From Oscillospiraceae bacterium (lineage in GTDB: Bacteria > Bacillota > Clostridia > Oscillospirales > Ruminococcaceae), in assembly GCA_009781425.1 (NCBI GenBank), contig WQYC01000003.1, forward strand, positions 1 to 64,000: 64,000 bases of DNA. The letters run 5' to 3'. The notes beneath the pieces were generated by a model. The model saw only the letters and a list, made by a program, of their open reading frames with translations, was not told the DNA's origin and did not search any database. Position numbers and translations under genes: made by a program. Of this stretch, positions 1 through 9,500 are shown piece by piece. Numbering within the stretch: position 1 is the stretch's first letter; the number at the start of each line of letters is the position of its first letter.

Positions 1-956
1 TAGAACAGCTCCGCTTTGAGCGTCACTGAAATGAACCCCGCGCCGCGCCCCATGTCAATCGTTTCGACCTCACAGCCGTTGACGTATTCGCACTCGGGCA
101 GATTGCAAATCATGTTGTTGATTTCGCTGATGTTATGGATATTCTGCGCAGAATTTTTCAGCGCGGCGAACACCTCGTTCTTGAGCCAGTGCCCTTTTTC
201 AAGCACAGTCAGCCACTTAGGAATCTTGATGTTGATTTCCTTGACAGGGAATTGCAAAAGAATTTCAGCAAGCACGCTTGTTATTTTCGTTTCGTCTATT
301 TCAAGACAGTTCAGCGGAATAACAGGCTTTTTATATTTTTCGGAAAGCTCCTCGGCGAGTGCAATTGAACGCTCGCTCTTAGGGTCTTGGCAGTTGAGAA
401 TCACGACGAACGGCTTCCTGATGAGTTCAAGCTCGCTGATTACCCGCTCTTCGGCTTCTTCGTATTCGTTGCGGGGAATGTCGGTAATGCTGCCGTCTGT
501 GGTGATTACGAGCCCGATTGTCGAGTGCTCGTTAATGACCTTTTGCGTACCGACCTCCGCCGCCATATTGAAAGGGACTTCCCCCTCAAACCAAGGTGTC
601 ACGACCATGCGCGGGACTTCGTTTTCGATGTACCCAATTGAGCTCGGCACTATGTAGCCCACGCAGTCGATGAGTCTGACGTTCATGACCGCGTTGCCTT
701 CAAGCTCGACAGAAATAGCTTCCTCTGGCACGAACTTAGGCTCGGTGGTCATTATTGTTTTTCCCGCCGCCGCCTGCGGAAGCTCGTCAATAGCGCGTTC
801 GCGGCGATACTCGCTCTCGATGTTCGGGATTACAAGCGTCTGCATGAATTTCGCGATGAAGGTAGACTTTCCCGAACGCACGGGTCCTACGACGCCGATA
901 TAAATATTACCGTCCGTCCTTTGCGCGATGTCTTGATAAATTGATGTTGTTGTCAT
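1..956 (-). CDS. spoIVA: Stage IV sporulation protein A, C-terminal part beyond window
   Basis: SpoIVA is the ATPase that polymerises on the outer forespore membrane and forms the basement layer of the spore coat. The visible 318 residues read MTTTSIYQDIAQRTDGNIYI and continue with a P-loop GPVRSGKST at residues 24-32, then a TTEPKFVP segment, LIDCVGY and VITTDGS, all typical of the TRAFAC-like ATPase domain of this family (full length about 490 residues). The frame is open to the window edge, so the C-terminal membrane-targeting part is missing only because of the cut. The start has a strong ribosome site (AGGGGGAG) and lies 14 bases after the sipL stop, so the two genes form one operon. Mother-cell (sigma-E) expression is expected. 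Confidence 0.95.
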   Translation of the reverse strand, partial: MTTTSIYQDIAQRTDGNIYIGVVGPVRSGKSTFIAKFMQTLVIPNIESEYRRERAIDELPQAAAGKTIMTTEPKFVPEEAISVELEGNAVMNVRLIDCVGYIVPSSIGYIENEVPRMVVTPWFEGEVPFNMAAEVGTQKVINEHSTIGLVITTDGSITDIPRNEYEEAEERVISELELIRKPFVVILNCQDPKSERSIALAEELSEKYKKPVIPLNCLEIDETKITSVLAEILLQFPVKEINIKIPKWLTVLEKGHWLKNEVFAALKNSAQNIHNISEINNMICNLPECEYVNGCEVETIDMGRGAGFISVTLKAELF

Positions 957-970
957 TTTCATCTCCCCCT

Positions 971-2551
971 TTAAACTATCGGAATCAGCAACATACTGGG
1001 AAATTCCACTCTGTCGCCCTCAAGGTCGTTTTCGGTAATTATAGCGTCTGCGCTGGTATTATATCGTTTGGCGATGCCCCAAATATCCTCGCCGTCTTCT
1101 GCATAATAAAGCTTCAGTGCGTATTCGGAGCTTTTTTCCTTGGGCTTTTCCTGGTTCACTGTTATATCGCGGATTACATTAATCGAATTAATCAGATACA
1201 GGCAGGCGTTAAACGCGAGGCTGACTTTAATTTCAACCTTGTTTTCGCCGCCGAGCCCGAAGCCTACTTGTGTCACTTGCAAATTCGGCTCGATTGAATA
1301 CTCGGAAGAAATCATCGGCACCTCGGTCACAAGCTCAAACGGCTCGCTCTTCTCGATAAACGCAGGCATACCGCTGTCTAATGCGCCTATCGCCTGCATT
1401 GTTATCTGCCCTGTAACTGTCATTTCGTTTGTACCTCTTGCGCGGCAGACAACGTTGCTGACCTCGCAGCGCGCGTCGAAAATCTCGCTCAAATTCCCCT
1501 CGGAGCTGTCGATTGAGCTCTTGAAGCTCAGCGACTGCTGAATAATATGCGGCAGGGCTTCGGCTTTAACCGTAGCAACCGTAAACGAGCTCTCGAAATC
1601 TGTTGAATAAATATCCGAAACAGGAGAGACGTTGCTTTCAAGATGCGCTGTAACAGAGCAGTCAAGCGTTAAGTCGCAGGCGAAAATCCGTGTTTCTCCC
1701 GCTTCGCCCGGGCGGACTTCTAAGTCGCAGTCCATAACCGTGAAGTTCACGAAGCAGATATGATTTTCCGTCACGCCCTCCAAGTCCATAATCTGACTTA
1801 CAGGGATTACAGCCTCCATGACCTCGGTTCTGTTTGCGCTTTCGCCGTCATCGTCGGAATCCGCGCTTCCTATTATATATAGTGCTTTGATTTGCGCTTC
1901 GCCTTTAACGATTACCTTGTTCGCGATTACCTTGAAATCGGTTACGGCGATGTTGGCGTCATGGTGAATTATGCTGATTGCGCCTGCGGAGGACGCGCCT
2001 GTTTCTATATCCTCGCGCGAAACGAACTGCCGTGAGGTCATCAGCTTTTCGCCGCAATAGGACAGCGCGGTTTTCTTAGTTTCGACGCCGAGCCCCTCCG
2101 CACCTGTAATCATCTCGGTTTTCCGCGCGCAGGTGACTTTAATTTTGCAGCTGACTGCACCGCGCACGTCGATTCTGCGCCCGCTTGTCGCGCGGCAGTT
2201 GCAATAGTCTGTCTTGGGAATAATGCTCACAACGGCGGATTCCACGGGAGTGTTCTTCACCAAATCTATGGTTTTTGAATAGGTGTTGCGCTGTTCAATG
2301 CTGTAAATACGATTGCTCCCCGCAGTAAGGTATAAAACCTTAATATAAACCACGCCGTCGCAGAATAACTGCGAGCCCGAAACGCTGTGAGAAATAACCG
2401 CCGGCGTGAGGGTGCATTTCAATACTTTAAAAATGTCGGGGTAATAATCCGGCAGAACGTAGTCAAATTCCACCCCTTGCTCCGTCTGTCCGTCATAAAC
2501 GACCTCGTTCAGAAAGACAGGCTCTTTGTTAAGATTAAGTTGTAAGTCCAT
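971..2551 (-). CDS. sipL: SipL-like spore coat morphogenesis protein (SPOCS/DUF3794 repeats plus LysM)
   Basis: The protein has 526 residues, made of repeated SPOCS (DUF3794) modules over roughly residues 10-440 and a C-terminal LysM-like module ending YYAEDGEDIWGIAKRYNTSA...LLIPIV. SipL of Clostridioides difficile has this architecture and length, binds SpoIVA through its LysM domain and is required for coat attachment. The immediately downstream gene here is spoIVA, which supports the assignment. I start at the Met of MDLQLNLNKEP because GGAGG lies 7 bases upstream; a longer in-frame opening exists but has no ribosome site. A sigma-E-like promoter lies 61-89 bases upstream. The function is inferred by homology of architecture and context. 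Confidence 0.85.
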   Translation of the reverse strand: MDLQLNLNKEPVFLNEVVYDGQTEQGVEFDYVLPDYYPDIFKVLKCTLTPAVISHSVSGSQLFCDGVVYIKVLYLTAGSNRIYSIEQRNTYSKTIDLVKNTPVESAVVSIIPKTDYCNCRATSGRRIDVRGAVSCKIKVTCARKTEMITGAEGLGVETKKTALSYCGEKLMTSRQFVSREDIETGASSAGAISIIHHDANIAVTDFKVIANKVIVKGEAQIKALYIIGSADSDDDGESANRTEVMEAVIPVSQIMDLEGVTENHICFVNFTVMDCDLEVRPGEAGETRIFACDLTLDCSVTAHLESNVSPVSDIYSTDFESSFTVATVKAEALPHIIQQSLSFKSSIDSSEGNLSEIFDARCEVSNVVCRARGTNEMTVTGQITMQAIGALDSGMPAFIEKSEPFELVTEVPMISSEYSIEPNLQVTQVGFGLGGENKVEIKVSLAFNACLYLINSINVIRDITVNQEKPKEKSSEYALKLYYAEDGEDIWGIAKRYNTSADAIITENDLEGDRVEFPSMLLIPIV

Positions 2552-2571
2552 TGCGTACCTCCGTTGTGTTA

Positions 2572-2594
2572 GTACTTGCTCACATGGCAAGTAC
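2572..2594. repeat. 8-bp inverted repeat in the sipL leader
   Basis: GTACTTGC and GCAAGTAC are separated by 7 bases. The repeat lies between the candidate sigma-E promoter and the sipL start, so it could form a stem-loop in the leader RNA or bind a protein. No T-run follows, so it is not an ordinary terminator. Confidence 0.4.
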
Positions 2595-2611
2595 GAATCT
2601 TAGTCTACATC

Positions 2612-2640
2612 AATATATGTGAGCAGTAGAGCTTATATGA
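2612..2640 (-). promoter_or_regulatory. Candidate sigma-E promoter for sipL-spoIVA
   Basis: Read on the minus strand, TCATATAA is followed after 13 bases by CATATATT. These resemble the -35 (KMATAWWT) and -10 (CATAYAHT) boxes of mother-cell sigma-E. The site lies upstream of sipL, a gene family expected to be sigma-E dependent. The match is by eye only. Confidence 0.45.
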
Positions 2641-2658
2641 CAAGCTGAAATATTTTTA

Positions 2659-2687
2659 TTGACGAAACAACCGATTTATGTTATACT
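2659..2687 (+). promoter_or_regulatory. Sigma-A promoter for the GH113 gene
   Basis: TTGACG and TATACT are separated by exactly 17 bases, ending 34 bases before the start codon at 2722. Confidence 0.75.
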
Positions 2688-2721
2688 TGTCTTTATTATA
2701 TTAAAACAAAGAGGTAACGAC

Positions 2722-3681
2722 ATGGAAATGAAAGGCTTTACATACGGCTACTGCGGCGAAAGAGGCGATTACCGCTCAAAGCGCGGGATAAAATCGCAGG
2801 AGCTGCTTTATAAAACAGGCGTTAACTGGATTTGCCTTGCGGTGGTAAACGAGCAGAAAAACTTTTATTCAACGGATATAAGCTTTGATTTCAGCAAAAC
2901 ACCCACAGACCGCGACGTAGCCTTCGCAATTAAAAAAGCACATTCCAATAATATAAAAGTATGTCTGAAGCCTATTTTAAATTCCGCTGACGGTATGTGG
3001 CGGGCGTATATTAGCTTCCCGGACACAAATATGGACGAGAAGGACATATACTGGAAAAAGTGGTTCAAAAGCTATACAGACTATATGGTACATTATGCGG
3101 AGCTTGCGGAAGAGCTCGGAGTCGAAATGCTCTGCATAGGCTGTGAAATGGCGGGAACTGAGCACAAAAGCGAATACTGGCGCAAGCTAATCAAGACGCT
3201 CCGCAAGCATTATTCGGGCAAGCTTGTTTATAACGCTAACCACGGCGACGAGGAAAACATCGAATGGTTCGACGACTTAGATTATATCGGGACTTCTGCG
3301 TATTATCAAGTCGGCAAAAAAGGCGCGGAAAAAGAGAAAATGACCGCAGAGTGGAAGAAAGTCCGCACTCATTTAAACAAGCTTTCAAAGAAATTCGGCA
3401 AAAAATATATCTTCATAGAAATCGGCTGTCGTTCTGCGAAGGGCTGTGCGGCGATTCCGTGGGACTTCTCGCACATGGAATATCCCTACAGCGAGGAGGA
3501 GCAGGCGGACTTCTATGAATCCTGCCTTGACGTATTCGCGGAAGAGCCGAATTTTGCGGGGGTTTTCTGGTGGGACTGGTCGACGTTCATTTACGATGAC
3601 GTTAAAACAGCAAAGAAAGACTTAGGCTTCAACATACACCTCAAAAAAGCAGAAAAAGTAATAAAAAAGTTTTACAAGTAA
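2722..3681 (+). CDS. Glycoside hydrolase family 113-like endo-beta-mannanase, cytoplasmic
   Basis: This 319-residue TIM-barrel hydrolase resembles family GH113 (retaining endo-1,4-beta-mannanase, clan A). The likely acid/base Glu is E142 in LCIGCEMAG and the likely nucleophile is E233 in YIFIEIGCRS. WWDWS near the C-terminus (FAGVFWWDW) is typical of the last strand. There is no signal peptide, so it probably acts on imported manno-oligosaccharides. The start is the ATG preceded by AGAGGTAACGAC; a longer in-frame opening would overlap the promoter. It has its own sigma-A promoter and is followed 18 bases later by aroF, so the two may be co-transcribed. Substrate is inferred from the family; activity on other beta-linked hexosans cannot be excluded. 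Confidence 0.75.
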   Translation: MEMKGFTYGYCGERGDYRSKRGIKSQELLYKTGVNWICLAVVNEQKNFYSTDISFDFSKTPTDRDVAFAIKKAHSNNIKVCLKPILNSADGMWRAYISFPDTNMDEKDIYWKKWFKSYTDYMVHYAELAEELGVEMLCIGCEMAGTEHKSEYWRKLIKTLRKHYSGKLVYNANHGDEENIEWFDDLDYIGTSAYYQVGKKGAEKEKMTAEWKKVRTHLNKLSKKFGKKYIFIEIGCRSAKGCAAIPWDFSHMEYPYSEEEQADFYESCLDVFAEEPNFAGVFWWDWSTFIYDDVKTAKKDLGFNIHLKKAEKVIKKFYK

Positions 3682-3699
3682 CGAAAGGATTTAATAAAA

Positions 3700-4701
3700 A
3701 TGATAGTAGTTTTAAAGCAAGGCGCGTCGCAGGAGCAACGCGAGGACTTAATAGAATGGATAAAAAGCCTCGGCTTAGACGTGCATTTAAGCATAGGAAA
3801 AATGCAGACGGTGCTTGGTTTAATCGGCGATACCGCAAGCGTTGACAAGGAGCTGATTGAAGGGCTCGCGATTGTCGAGAGCGTAGTGCGGATTACCGAG
3901 CAGTTCAAGAAAGCGAACAGGAAATTCCACGACGACGACAGCGTTTTCGAGGTCGGAAACGCAAAAATAGGCGATGGAAACTTCATGATGATTGCAGGAC
4001 CCTGCTCGGTTGAAAGCGAAGAGCAAATCTGTGCAATCGCCGAAAGCGTCAAGGCTTCGGGCGCGCAGTTACTGCGCGGCGGCGCGTTCAAGCCGCGCAC
4101 GTCACCCTACGACTTTCAGGGGCTTCACGCTGACGGAATCGAGCTTCTGCTCAAGGCAAAAAAATTAACAGGTCTGCCGATTGTCACCGAGCTCATGGAT
4201 ATTTCGCAGCTTAAATATTTCGACGAGGTAGACGTGATTCAAGTCGGCGCGCGGAATATGCAGAACATGGAGCTTTTAAAACAGCTCGGCAAGGAAAAGA
4301 AGCCGATTCTGCTTAAACGCGGGCTTGCAAATACTTTAAAAGAACTGCTCATGAGCGCGGAATATATTATGGCAGGCGGAAACGAGCAGGTAATTCTCTG
4401 CGAGCGGGGAATCCGCACCTTTGAAACTGCAATGCGGAACACGCTCGACATCGGCGCAATACCCGCTTTGAAGGAACTCTCGCACCTGCCCGTAATTATA
4501 GACCCGAGCCACGCCTGCGGAATCGCGCGCTATGTTAAGCCGCTGACACTTGCGGCGGCGGCGGCGGGCGCAGACGGTATAATCGTGGAAGTGCATAATA
4601 ACCCCGAAAAAGCCTTATGCGACGGCCCGCAAAGCTTGAAGCCGGAGCAGTTTGCGGAGCTTGTGAAGAGTGTGGAGAAAGTGCGGGAGGCGGTTAAATA
4701 A
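3700..4701 (+). CDS. aroF: 3-deoxy-7-phosphoheptulonate synthase (DAHP synthase, type I-beta)
   Basis: It condenses phosphoenolpyruvate and erythrose 4-phosphate, the first step of the shikimate pathway. The 333 residues comprise an N-terminal ferredoxin-like regulatory domain (about 1-70, starting MIVVLKQGASQEQREDLIEW) and a TIM barrel. Family motifs visible are AGPCSVES, LLRGGAFKPRTSPYDFQG, KRGLANT, CERGIRTFE and DPSHACG. The N-terminal domain is the type known to mediate Tyr or Phe feedback inhibition in Thermotoga-type enzymes. tyrA follows after 4 bases, so this is an aromatic amino acid operon. AAAGGA precedes the start. Confidence 0.95.
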   Translation: MIVVLKQGASQEQREDLIEWIKSLGLDVHLSIGKMQTVLGLIGDTASVDKELIEGLAIVESVVRITEQFKKANRKFHDDDSVFEVGNAKIGDGNFMMIAGPCSVESEEQICAIAESVKASGAQLLRGGAFKPRTSPYDFQGLHADGIELLLKAKKLTGLPIVTELMDISQLKYFDEVDVIQVGARNMQNMELLKQLGKEKKPILLKRGLANTLKELLMSAEYIMAGGNEQVILCERGIRTFETAMRNTLDIGAIPALKELSHLPVIIDPSHACGIARYVKPLTLAAAAAGADGIIVEVHNNPEKALCDGPQSLKPEQFAELVKSVEKVREAVK

Positions 4702-4705
4702 TATC

Positions 4706-5545
4706 ATGACAACAGGAATAGTAGGACTCGGCTTAATCGGCGGTTCATTCGCCAAAGCCGTTAAGGAAAACACAAGCCACAAGGTTTTAACCTTTGACAA
4801 AAATCAAAGCGTGAATTTACAAGCGAAGCTTGAGGGCGCAAGCGACGGCATTTTAAACGCCGATATGCTCGGCGAGTGCGATTTTGTAATAATCGCACTT
4901 TACCCGAAAGCAACCGAGAATTACTTAAAAGAAAACGCAGGGCTTATTAAGAAAGGCGCGATTGTGATTGACGCGGCGGGCGTTAAGGTCAATGTCTGCA
5001 ATACCGCGGCGAAGCTCGCGAAAAAGCACGGCTTTACCTTCATCGGCGGGCACCCGATGGCAGGAACGCAGAACTCCGGCTTCCGCCATTCGCGCAGTTC
5101 GCTTTTCAGAGGCGCGCCGATGCTTCTCACACCGAGTTCTGACGAAGGCATAAAAACTCTCGAAAAAGCCAAGAAGTTCTTCTTGGAAATCGGCTTCGGA
5201 AGCGTGGTTTTCACGACGCCCGAGGAGCACGACCAACGAATCGCGTATACCTCGCAATTAGCGCACGTAGTTTCCAACGCCTACGTAAAAAGCCCCCAGG
5301 CATCCGAGCACAAAGGCTTTTCGGCGGGGAGTTACAAGGACTTGACGAGAGTCGCGCGGCTCAACGAAGAGATGTGGGCGGAGCTGTTCTTGGAAAACCG
5401 CGGAAACCTGCTGACTGAAATTGATTTTCTTATAAACAGTCTCGGTGAATATAAAGCCGCACTTGAAAACTGTGACAGCGACAAGCTTAAAGCGTTGCTG
5501 AAGGAAGGCGTGGAGCGCAAGGAAAGAGTCGAGCGGGGAAATTAA
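4706..5545 (+). CDS. tyrA: Prephenate dehydrogenase
   Basis: It converts prephenate to 4-hydroxyphenylpyruvate in tyrosine synthesis. The 279 residues begin MTTGIVGLGLIGGSFAKAV, a dinucleotide-binding GxGxxG motif, and contain GGHPMAGTQNSGF and TPEEHDQRIAYTSQLAHVVS, both typical of TyrA. It has no C-terminal ACT domain, so feedback control would lie on the DAHP synthase. I choose the ATG 4 bases after the aroF stop because the NAD motif directly follows; the ribosome site is then inside aroF (GGGAGG). An upstream in-frame start overlapping aroF is possible but adds residues unlike the family. Confidence 0.93.
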   Translation: MTTGIVGLGLIGGSFAKAVKENTSHKVLTFDKNQSVNLQAKLEGASDGILNADMLGECDFVIIALYPKATENYLKENAGLIKKGAIVIDAAGVKVNVCNTAAKLAKKHGFTFIGGHPMAGTQNSGFRHSRSSLFRGAPMLLTPSSDEGIKTLEKAKKFFLEIGFGSVVFTTPEEHDQRIAYTSQLAHVVSNAYVKSPQASEHKGFSAGSYKDLTRVARLNEEMWAELFLENRGNLLTEIDFLINSLGEYKAALENCDSDKLKALLKEGVERKERVERGN

Positions 5546-5561
5546 AAAATAATCACAACGG

Positions 5562-5580
5562 GGGCGGCTATAAGCCGCCC
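5562..5580 (+). terminator. GC-rich hairpin after aroF-tyrA
   Basis: GGGCGGCT and AGCCGCCC form a perfect 8-bp stem with loop ATA. Only scattered T follow, so termination may be weak or the hairpin may stabilise the 3' end. Confidence 0.5.
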
Positions 5581-5603
5581 GTCTGTAACAAAGGAGAATT
5601 ATT

Positions 5604-6491
5604 ATGACGAGCGAAAACTTAAAAATTGCAAACAGAGTTGAAATCAGAACAGTAATAATTAATTTTTTATTAACAGCCGTGCAATTTGTAATCGGATTGC
5701 TGGCGGGCTCTGCCGCACTTATTTCCAGCGCAATACATACGCTGTCGGACGGCGCAACCACGATTATCGTAATCATCGGCGTTAATGTCGCGGGCAAGAA
5801 ATCCGACAAGTCGCACCAGTATGGACATGAACGGTTTGAGAGCGTGGCGTCGCTGATTATGGCGGTGATTTTGGCGATTGTCGGCTTCGGAATAGGCTAC
5901 AGCGCGGTCAGCGAAATCATCAACATCAGCAGAGGCGGCGAGTATGAGCCGATGTCAATGGAAATCGCCGCACTGATTATCGCCGGGCTTACTATCGCCG
6001 CAAAGGAATGGATGTTCTGGTACACCCGCGCCGCCGCTAAAAAAATTAACTCCACCGCACTCATGGCGGACGCGTGGCATTCCCGCTCCGACGCAATGGC
6101 GACAGTCGGTGCGTTTCTCGGTATACTCGGCGTGAAGATGGGCTTCCCTATACTTGACTCGGTTGCAGGACTGATTATCTGCGTGTTTATCGTGAAAACC
6201 GCTTTCGATATTTTTAGAGAAGCGACTAATCAAATGGTTGACAAAGCCTGCTCACCCGAAACTTTAGAGAAGCTCGAGGCTCTTATTTCCGAGCAGGACG
6301 GCGTAATGGGAATCGACGTAATCAGAACCCGCATATTCGGCGCGAAAATCTTTGTAGATATTGAAATCGCGGCGGACGGAAGCCTGTCACTGCACGAAGC
6401 GCACAAGATTGCAGAAAACGTACACGACGCGGTAGAAGCCGCGTTCAGCGAGGTCAAACACTGCATGGTACACGTGAACCCGGCGACGTAG
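5604..6491 (+). CDS. Cation diffusion facilitator family transporter
   Basis: A 295-residue CDF-family antiporter, which typically exports Zn, Fe, Mn or Co in exchange for protons. Membrane segments fill residues about 12-205, with metal-site signatures HTLSDG in the second helix and DAWHSRSDA in the fifth. A cytoplasmic C-terminal domain (about 210-295) ends SEVKHCMVHVNP. AAGGAG precedes the start. The metal cannot be told from sequence. The stop codon TAG is supplied by the first bases of a GTAGGG repeat (6488-6564), so the last codon or codons may have been altered when that element arrived. Confidence 0.9.
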   Translation: MTSENLKIANRVEIRTVIINFLLTAVQFVIGLLAGSAALISSAIHTLSDGATTIIVIIGVNVAGKKSDKSHQYGHERFESVASLIMAVILAIVGFGIGYSAVSEIINISRGGEYEPMSMEIAALIIAGLTIAAKEWMFWYTRAAAKKINSTALMADAWHSRSDAMATVGAFLGILGVKMGFPILDSVAGLIICVFIVKTAFDIFREATNQMVDKACSPETLEKLEALISEQDGVMGIDVIRTRIFGAKIFVDIEIAADGSLSLHEAHKIAENVHDAVEAAFSEVKHCMVHVNPAT

Positions 6492-6564
6492 GGAACGGAT
6501 TAATCCGTTCCGAAGCAGAACGCATGACGGTTTACACGGAAAACGTCGAAATGCTGTTCCCTAC
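6488..6564. repeat. GTAGGG-type paired palindromic element after the CDF gene
   Basis: This 77-bp element starts GTAGGGAAC and ends GTTCCCTAC. Its left unit contains a perfect 20-bp palindrome (6491-6510), GGAACGGATT then AATCCGTTCC. The T-A-G at positions 2-4 of the element is the stop codon of the preceding gene. It belongs to the dispersed family described in the findings. Confidence 0.8.
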
Positions 6565-6588
6565 AAACTCGTTTATTGAGGTTTAATA

Positions 6589-9500
6589 ATGGATTTCATA
6601 CATTTGCACGTTCATACAGAATACAGCCTCCTCGACGGCGCGTGCCGAATCAAGGAGCTTGTTCGTCGTGTAAAGGATTTAGGTCAGCGCGCCGTTGCAA
6701 TCACTGACCACGGCGTAATGTACGGCTGTGTAGATTTTTACGCGGAGTGTATTGCAAACGATATAAAGCCGATTATCGGCTGTGAGGTTTATGTCGCGCA
6801 GGGCTCGCGCCATGATAAAACAAGTGTGCGTGAAAAGCCGCCTTATCACTTAGTTTTGCTGTGCAAGGACAACTCGGGCTACAAAAATCTTGTGAAGCTT
6901 GTTTCCGACGCTTTCACCGAGGGCTTTTACAACAAGCCCCGCTGTGATAAAGAAACTCTGCGCCGCTATTCCAAAGGCTTAATCGCGCTTTCGGGTTGCT
7001 TGGCAGGGGAAATCCCGCGGCTTCTTTATGATGGCAAATACGACGAAGCGATTGAAGCCGCCCGTGAATACAATGAAATTTTCGAGCATTTTTATATCGA
7101 AGTTCAAGACCACGGCTTAAAAGAACAGCGCGAGATTCTGCCCGATTTATACAGGCTTTCCCGCGAAACGGGAATACCCTTAGTCGCTACGAACGACGCG
7201 CATTATATCACTAAAGCTGACGCACCTGTTCAGCGGATTTTAACCGCAATTGCGACCAACACGACTATAAACGAGAAATCGCTCGGCTTTGAAACTGATG
7301 AATTTTACGTTAAATCCGGTGAAGAAATGGCGCAGTTATTCAGGTATGACGCTCGTTCCTCGAATAAATTCGAGGAACTCGAAAACACCGTCAAAATCGC
7401 AGAAATGTGCAACGTTACTTTCGAGTTCGGCGTGTACAGATTGCCGGCTTTCAAAGCCGAAAATGTAAGCGATAACGCGGCTTTTCTGAAATCACAAGTT
7501 CAGAAAGGTTTAATCAAACGCTACGGCGAAAATTTCTCACAGGAAGTGCAGAACCGCGCAGATTTTGAGGTAGAATCCATTCAGAAAATGGGCTTCACGG
7601 ATTATTTTCTAATCGTCGCAGACTTCATTGCATACGCGCGAAAAAATAACATTCCTGTAGGTCCCGGGCGCGGCTCGGGAGTTGGCAGTATATCCGCTTA
7701 TGCGCTCGGAATCACCTCGATTGACCCTATGCGCTTCGGGCTTTTGTTCGAGCGGTTTTTGAACCCCGAAAGAATCTCAATGCCCGACTTCGATATAGAT
7801 TTATGTTATCGCCGGCGGCAGGAGGTTATCGACTATGTGACCCGAAAATACGGCTCTGACCACGTTGCGCAGATTATTACTTTCGGGACAATGGCGGCGC
7901 GGGCGGCTATCCGCGATGCAGGGCGGGCGATGGGCTTGCCTTACGGCAAGGTTGACAGCGCGGCGAAGCTGATTCCATTTGGCGCAAGCATTGAGGACTC
8001 GCTGAAACAGCAAAAAGAGCTCCGCGAAATGAAAGCGCAGGACGGCGAAATTGCGAGTCTGCTTGACACCGCACAAAAAATCGAGGGTATGCCGCGGCAC
8101 GGCTCAACCCACGCGGCAGGTATGGTGATTACCCGCGAGCCTGTGACCGATTTTGTACCTGTGCAGAAGAACGACAGCGATATTGTTACGCAGTACGCAA
8201 TGGGGCATTTGGAGAATCTCGGGCTGCTCAAAATGGACTTCTTGGGACTGCGTTACTTGACAGTCGTGCACGAAACTGCCGGGGCTGTTGGACTTGATGC
8301 CGAGCATTTCCCCGAAGCTGACGCGGAGGTCTACGCAATGCTCTCGCGCGGCGGAACGAGCGGCGTTTTCCAGTTTGAGAGCGCGGGTATGACGAATCTG
8401 CTGATTCGGCTCAAGCCCGAAAGCTTGGAGGATTTAACCGCCGCGATTTCCCTCTATCGCCCGGGTCCGATGGCTTCAATCCCGCGCTATATCGAAAGCC
8501 GCCATAACCCCGATAAAGTGCAGTACGCGCATGATTTACTGAAGCCTATTCTCGAAATGACCTACGGTTGTGTGGTTTATCAGGAGCAGGTAATGCAGAT
8601 TTGCAGGGAGCTTGCGGGCTATTCCTACGGCAGAGCGGACTTGGTTCGGCGCGCCATGAGCAAAAAAAAAGCTGACGTAATGCAAAAGGAGCGAGAAGCT
8701 TTTATTTCGGGCGCAAAGGAACGCGGAGTCTCCGAAGACACAGCGAATCAAATTTTCGAGGAATTATCGGGCTTCGCGGCGTACGCTTTCAACAAGAGCC
8801 ACGCGGCGGCGTATGCGTATTTAGCGTATCAGACGGCGTATCTGCGCTGTCATCACTACAAGGAATACATGGCGCGGCTGATGACGAGCGTGCTTGACAA
8901 CACAGACAAGCTGATTGAATACATTTCCGAGTGCGAACGGCAGGGTGTGAAAATTTTGCCGCCCGATATAAACAAAAGCTTCTTGGAATTCAACGTCTCC
9001 GTCGGAGCCGCCTCCTGCAAAGACGGCGGCATCCGCTTCGGGCTACTCGCGATTAAAAACCTCGGCGCAGGCGTTATAAAAGCTGTAATTAAAGAAAGAG
9101 AAAACGGTGAATACACCTCGCTTTACGACTTCTGTAAAAGACTGCAGGGCGGCGAGCTGAACAAGCGCGCAGTCGAAGCCTTAATCAAATCAGGCGCGTT
9201 CGACGGCTTTCTGCATAATCGCAGAAGTATGCTTATGGCTCATGAGGAAATGCTCGACGGGCTTTCGCAGAGCAGAGGAATCGAGGGGCAGTTAGACTTA
9301 TTCGGGCTTGCGGGCGATGATTCGGAAAACACCGAAATATATAAAATGCCCGAGGTTACTGAGTTCGAGCAGATGCAGTTATTGCAGATGGAAAAAGAAA
9401 CGCTCGGGATTTACATTTCGGGGCACCCGATTGAAAAATACGATTCTTACATAAAATTTCACAGTTTACCGCAAATCGGCGCAATTTTGAGCGACGCCGC

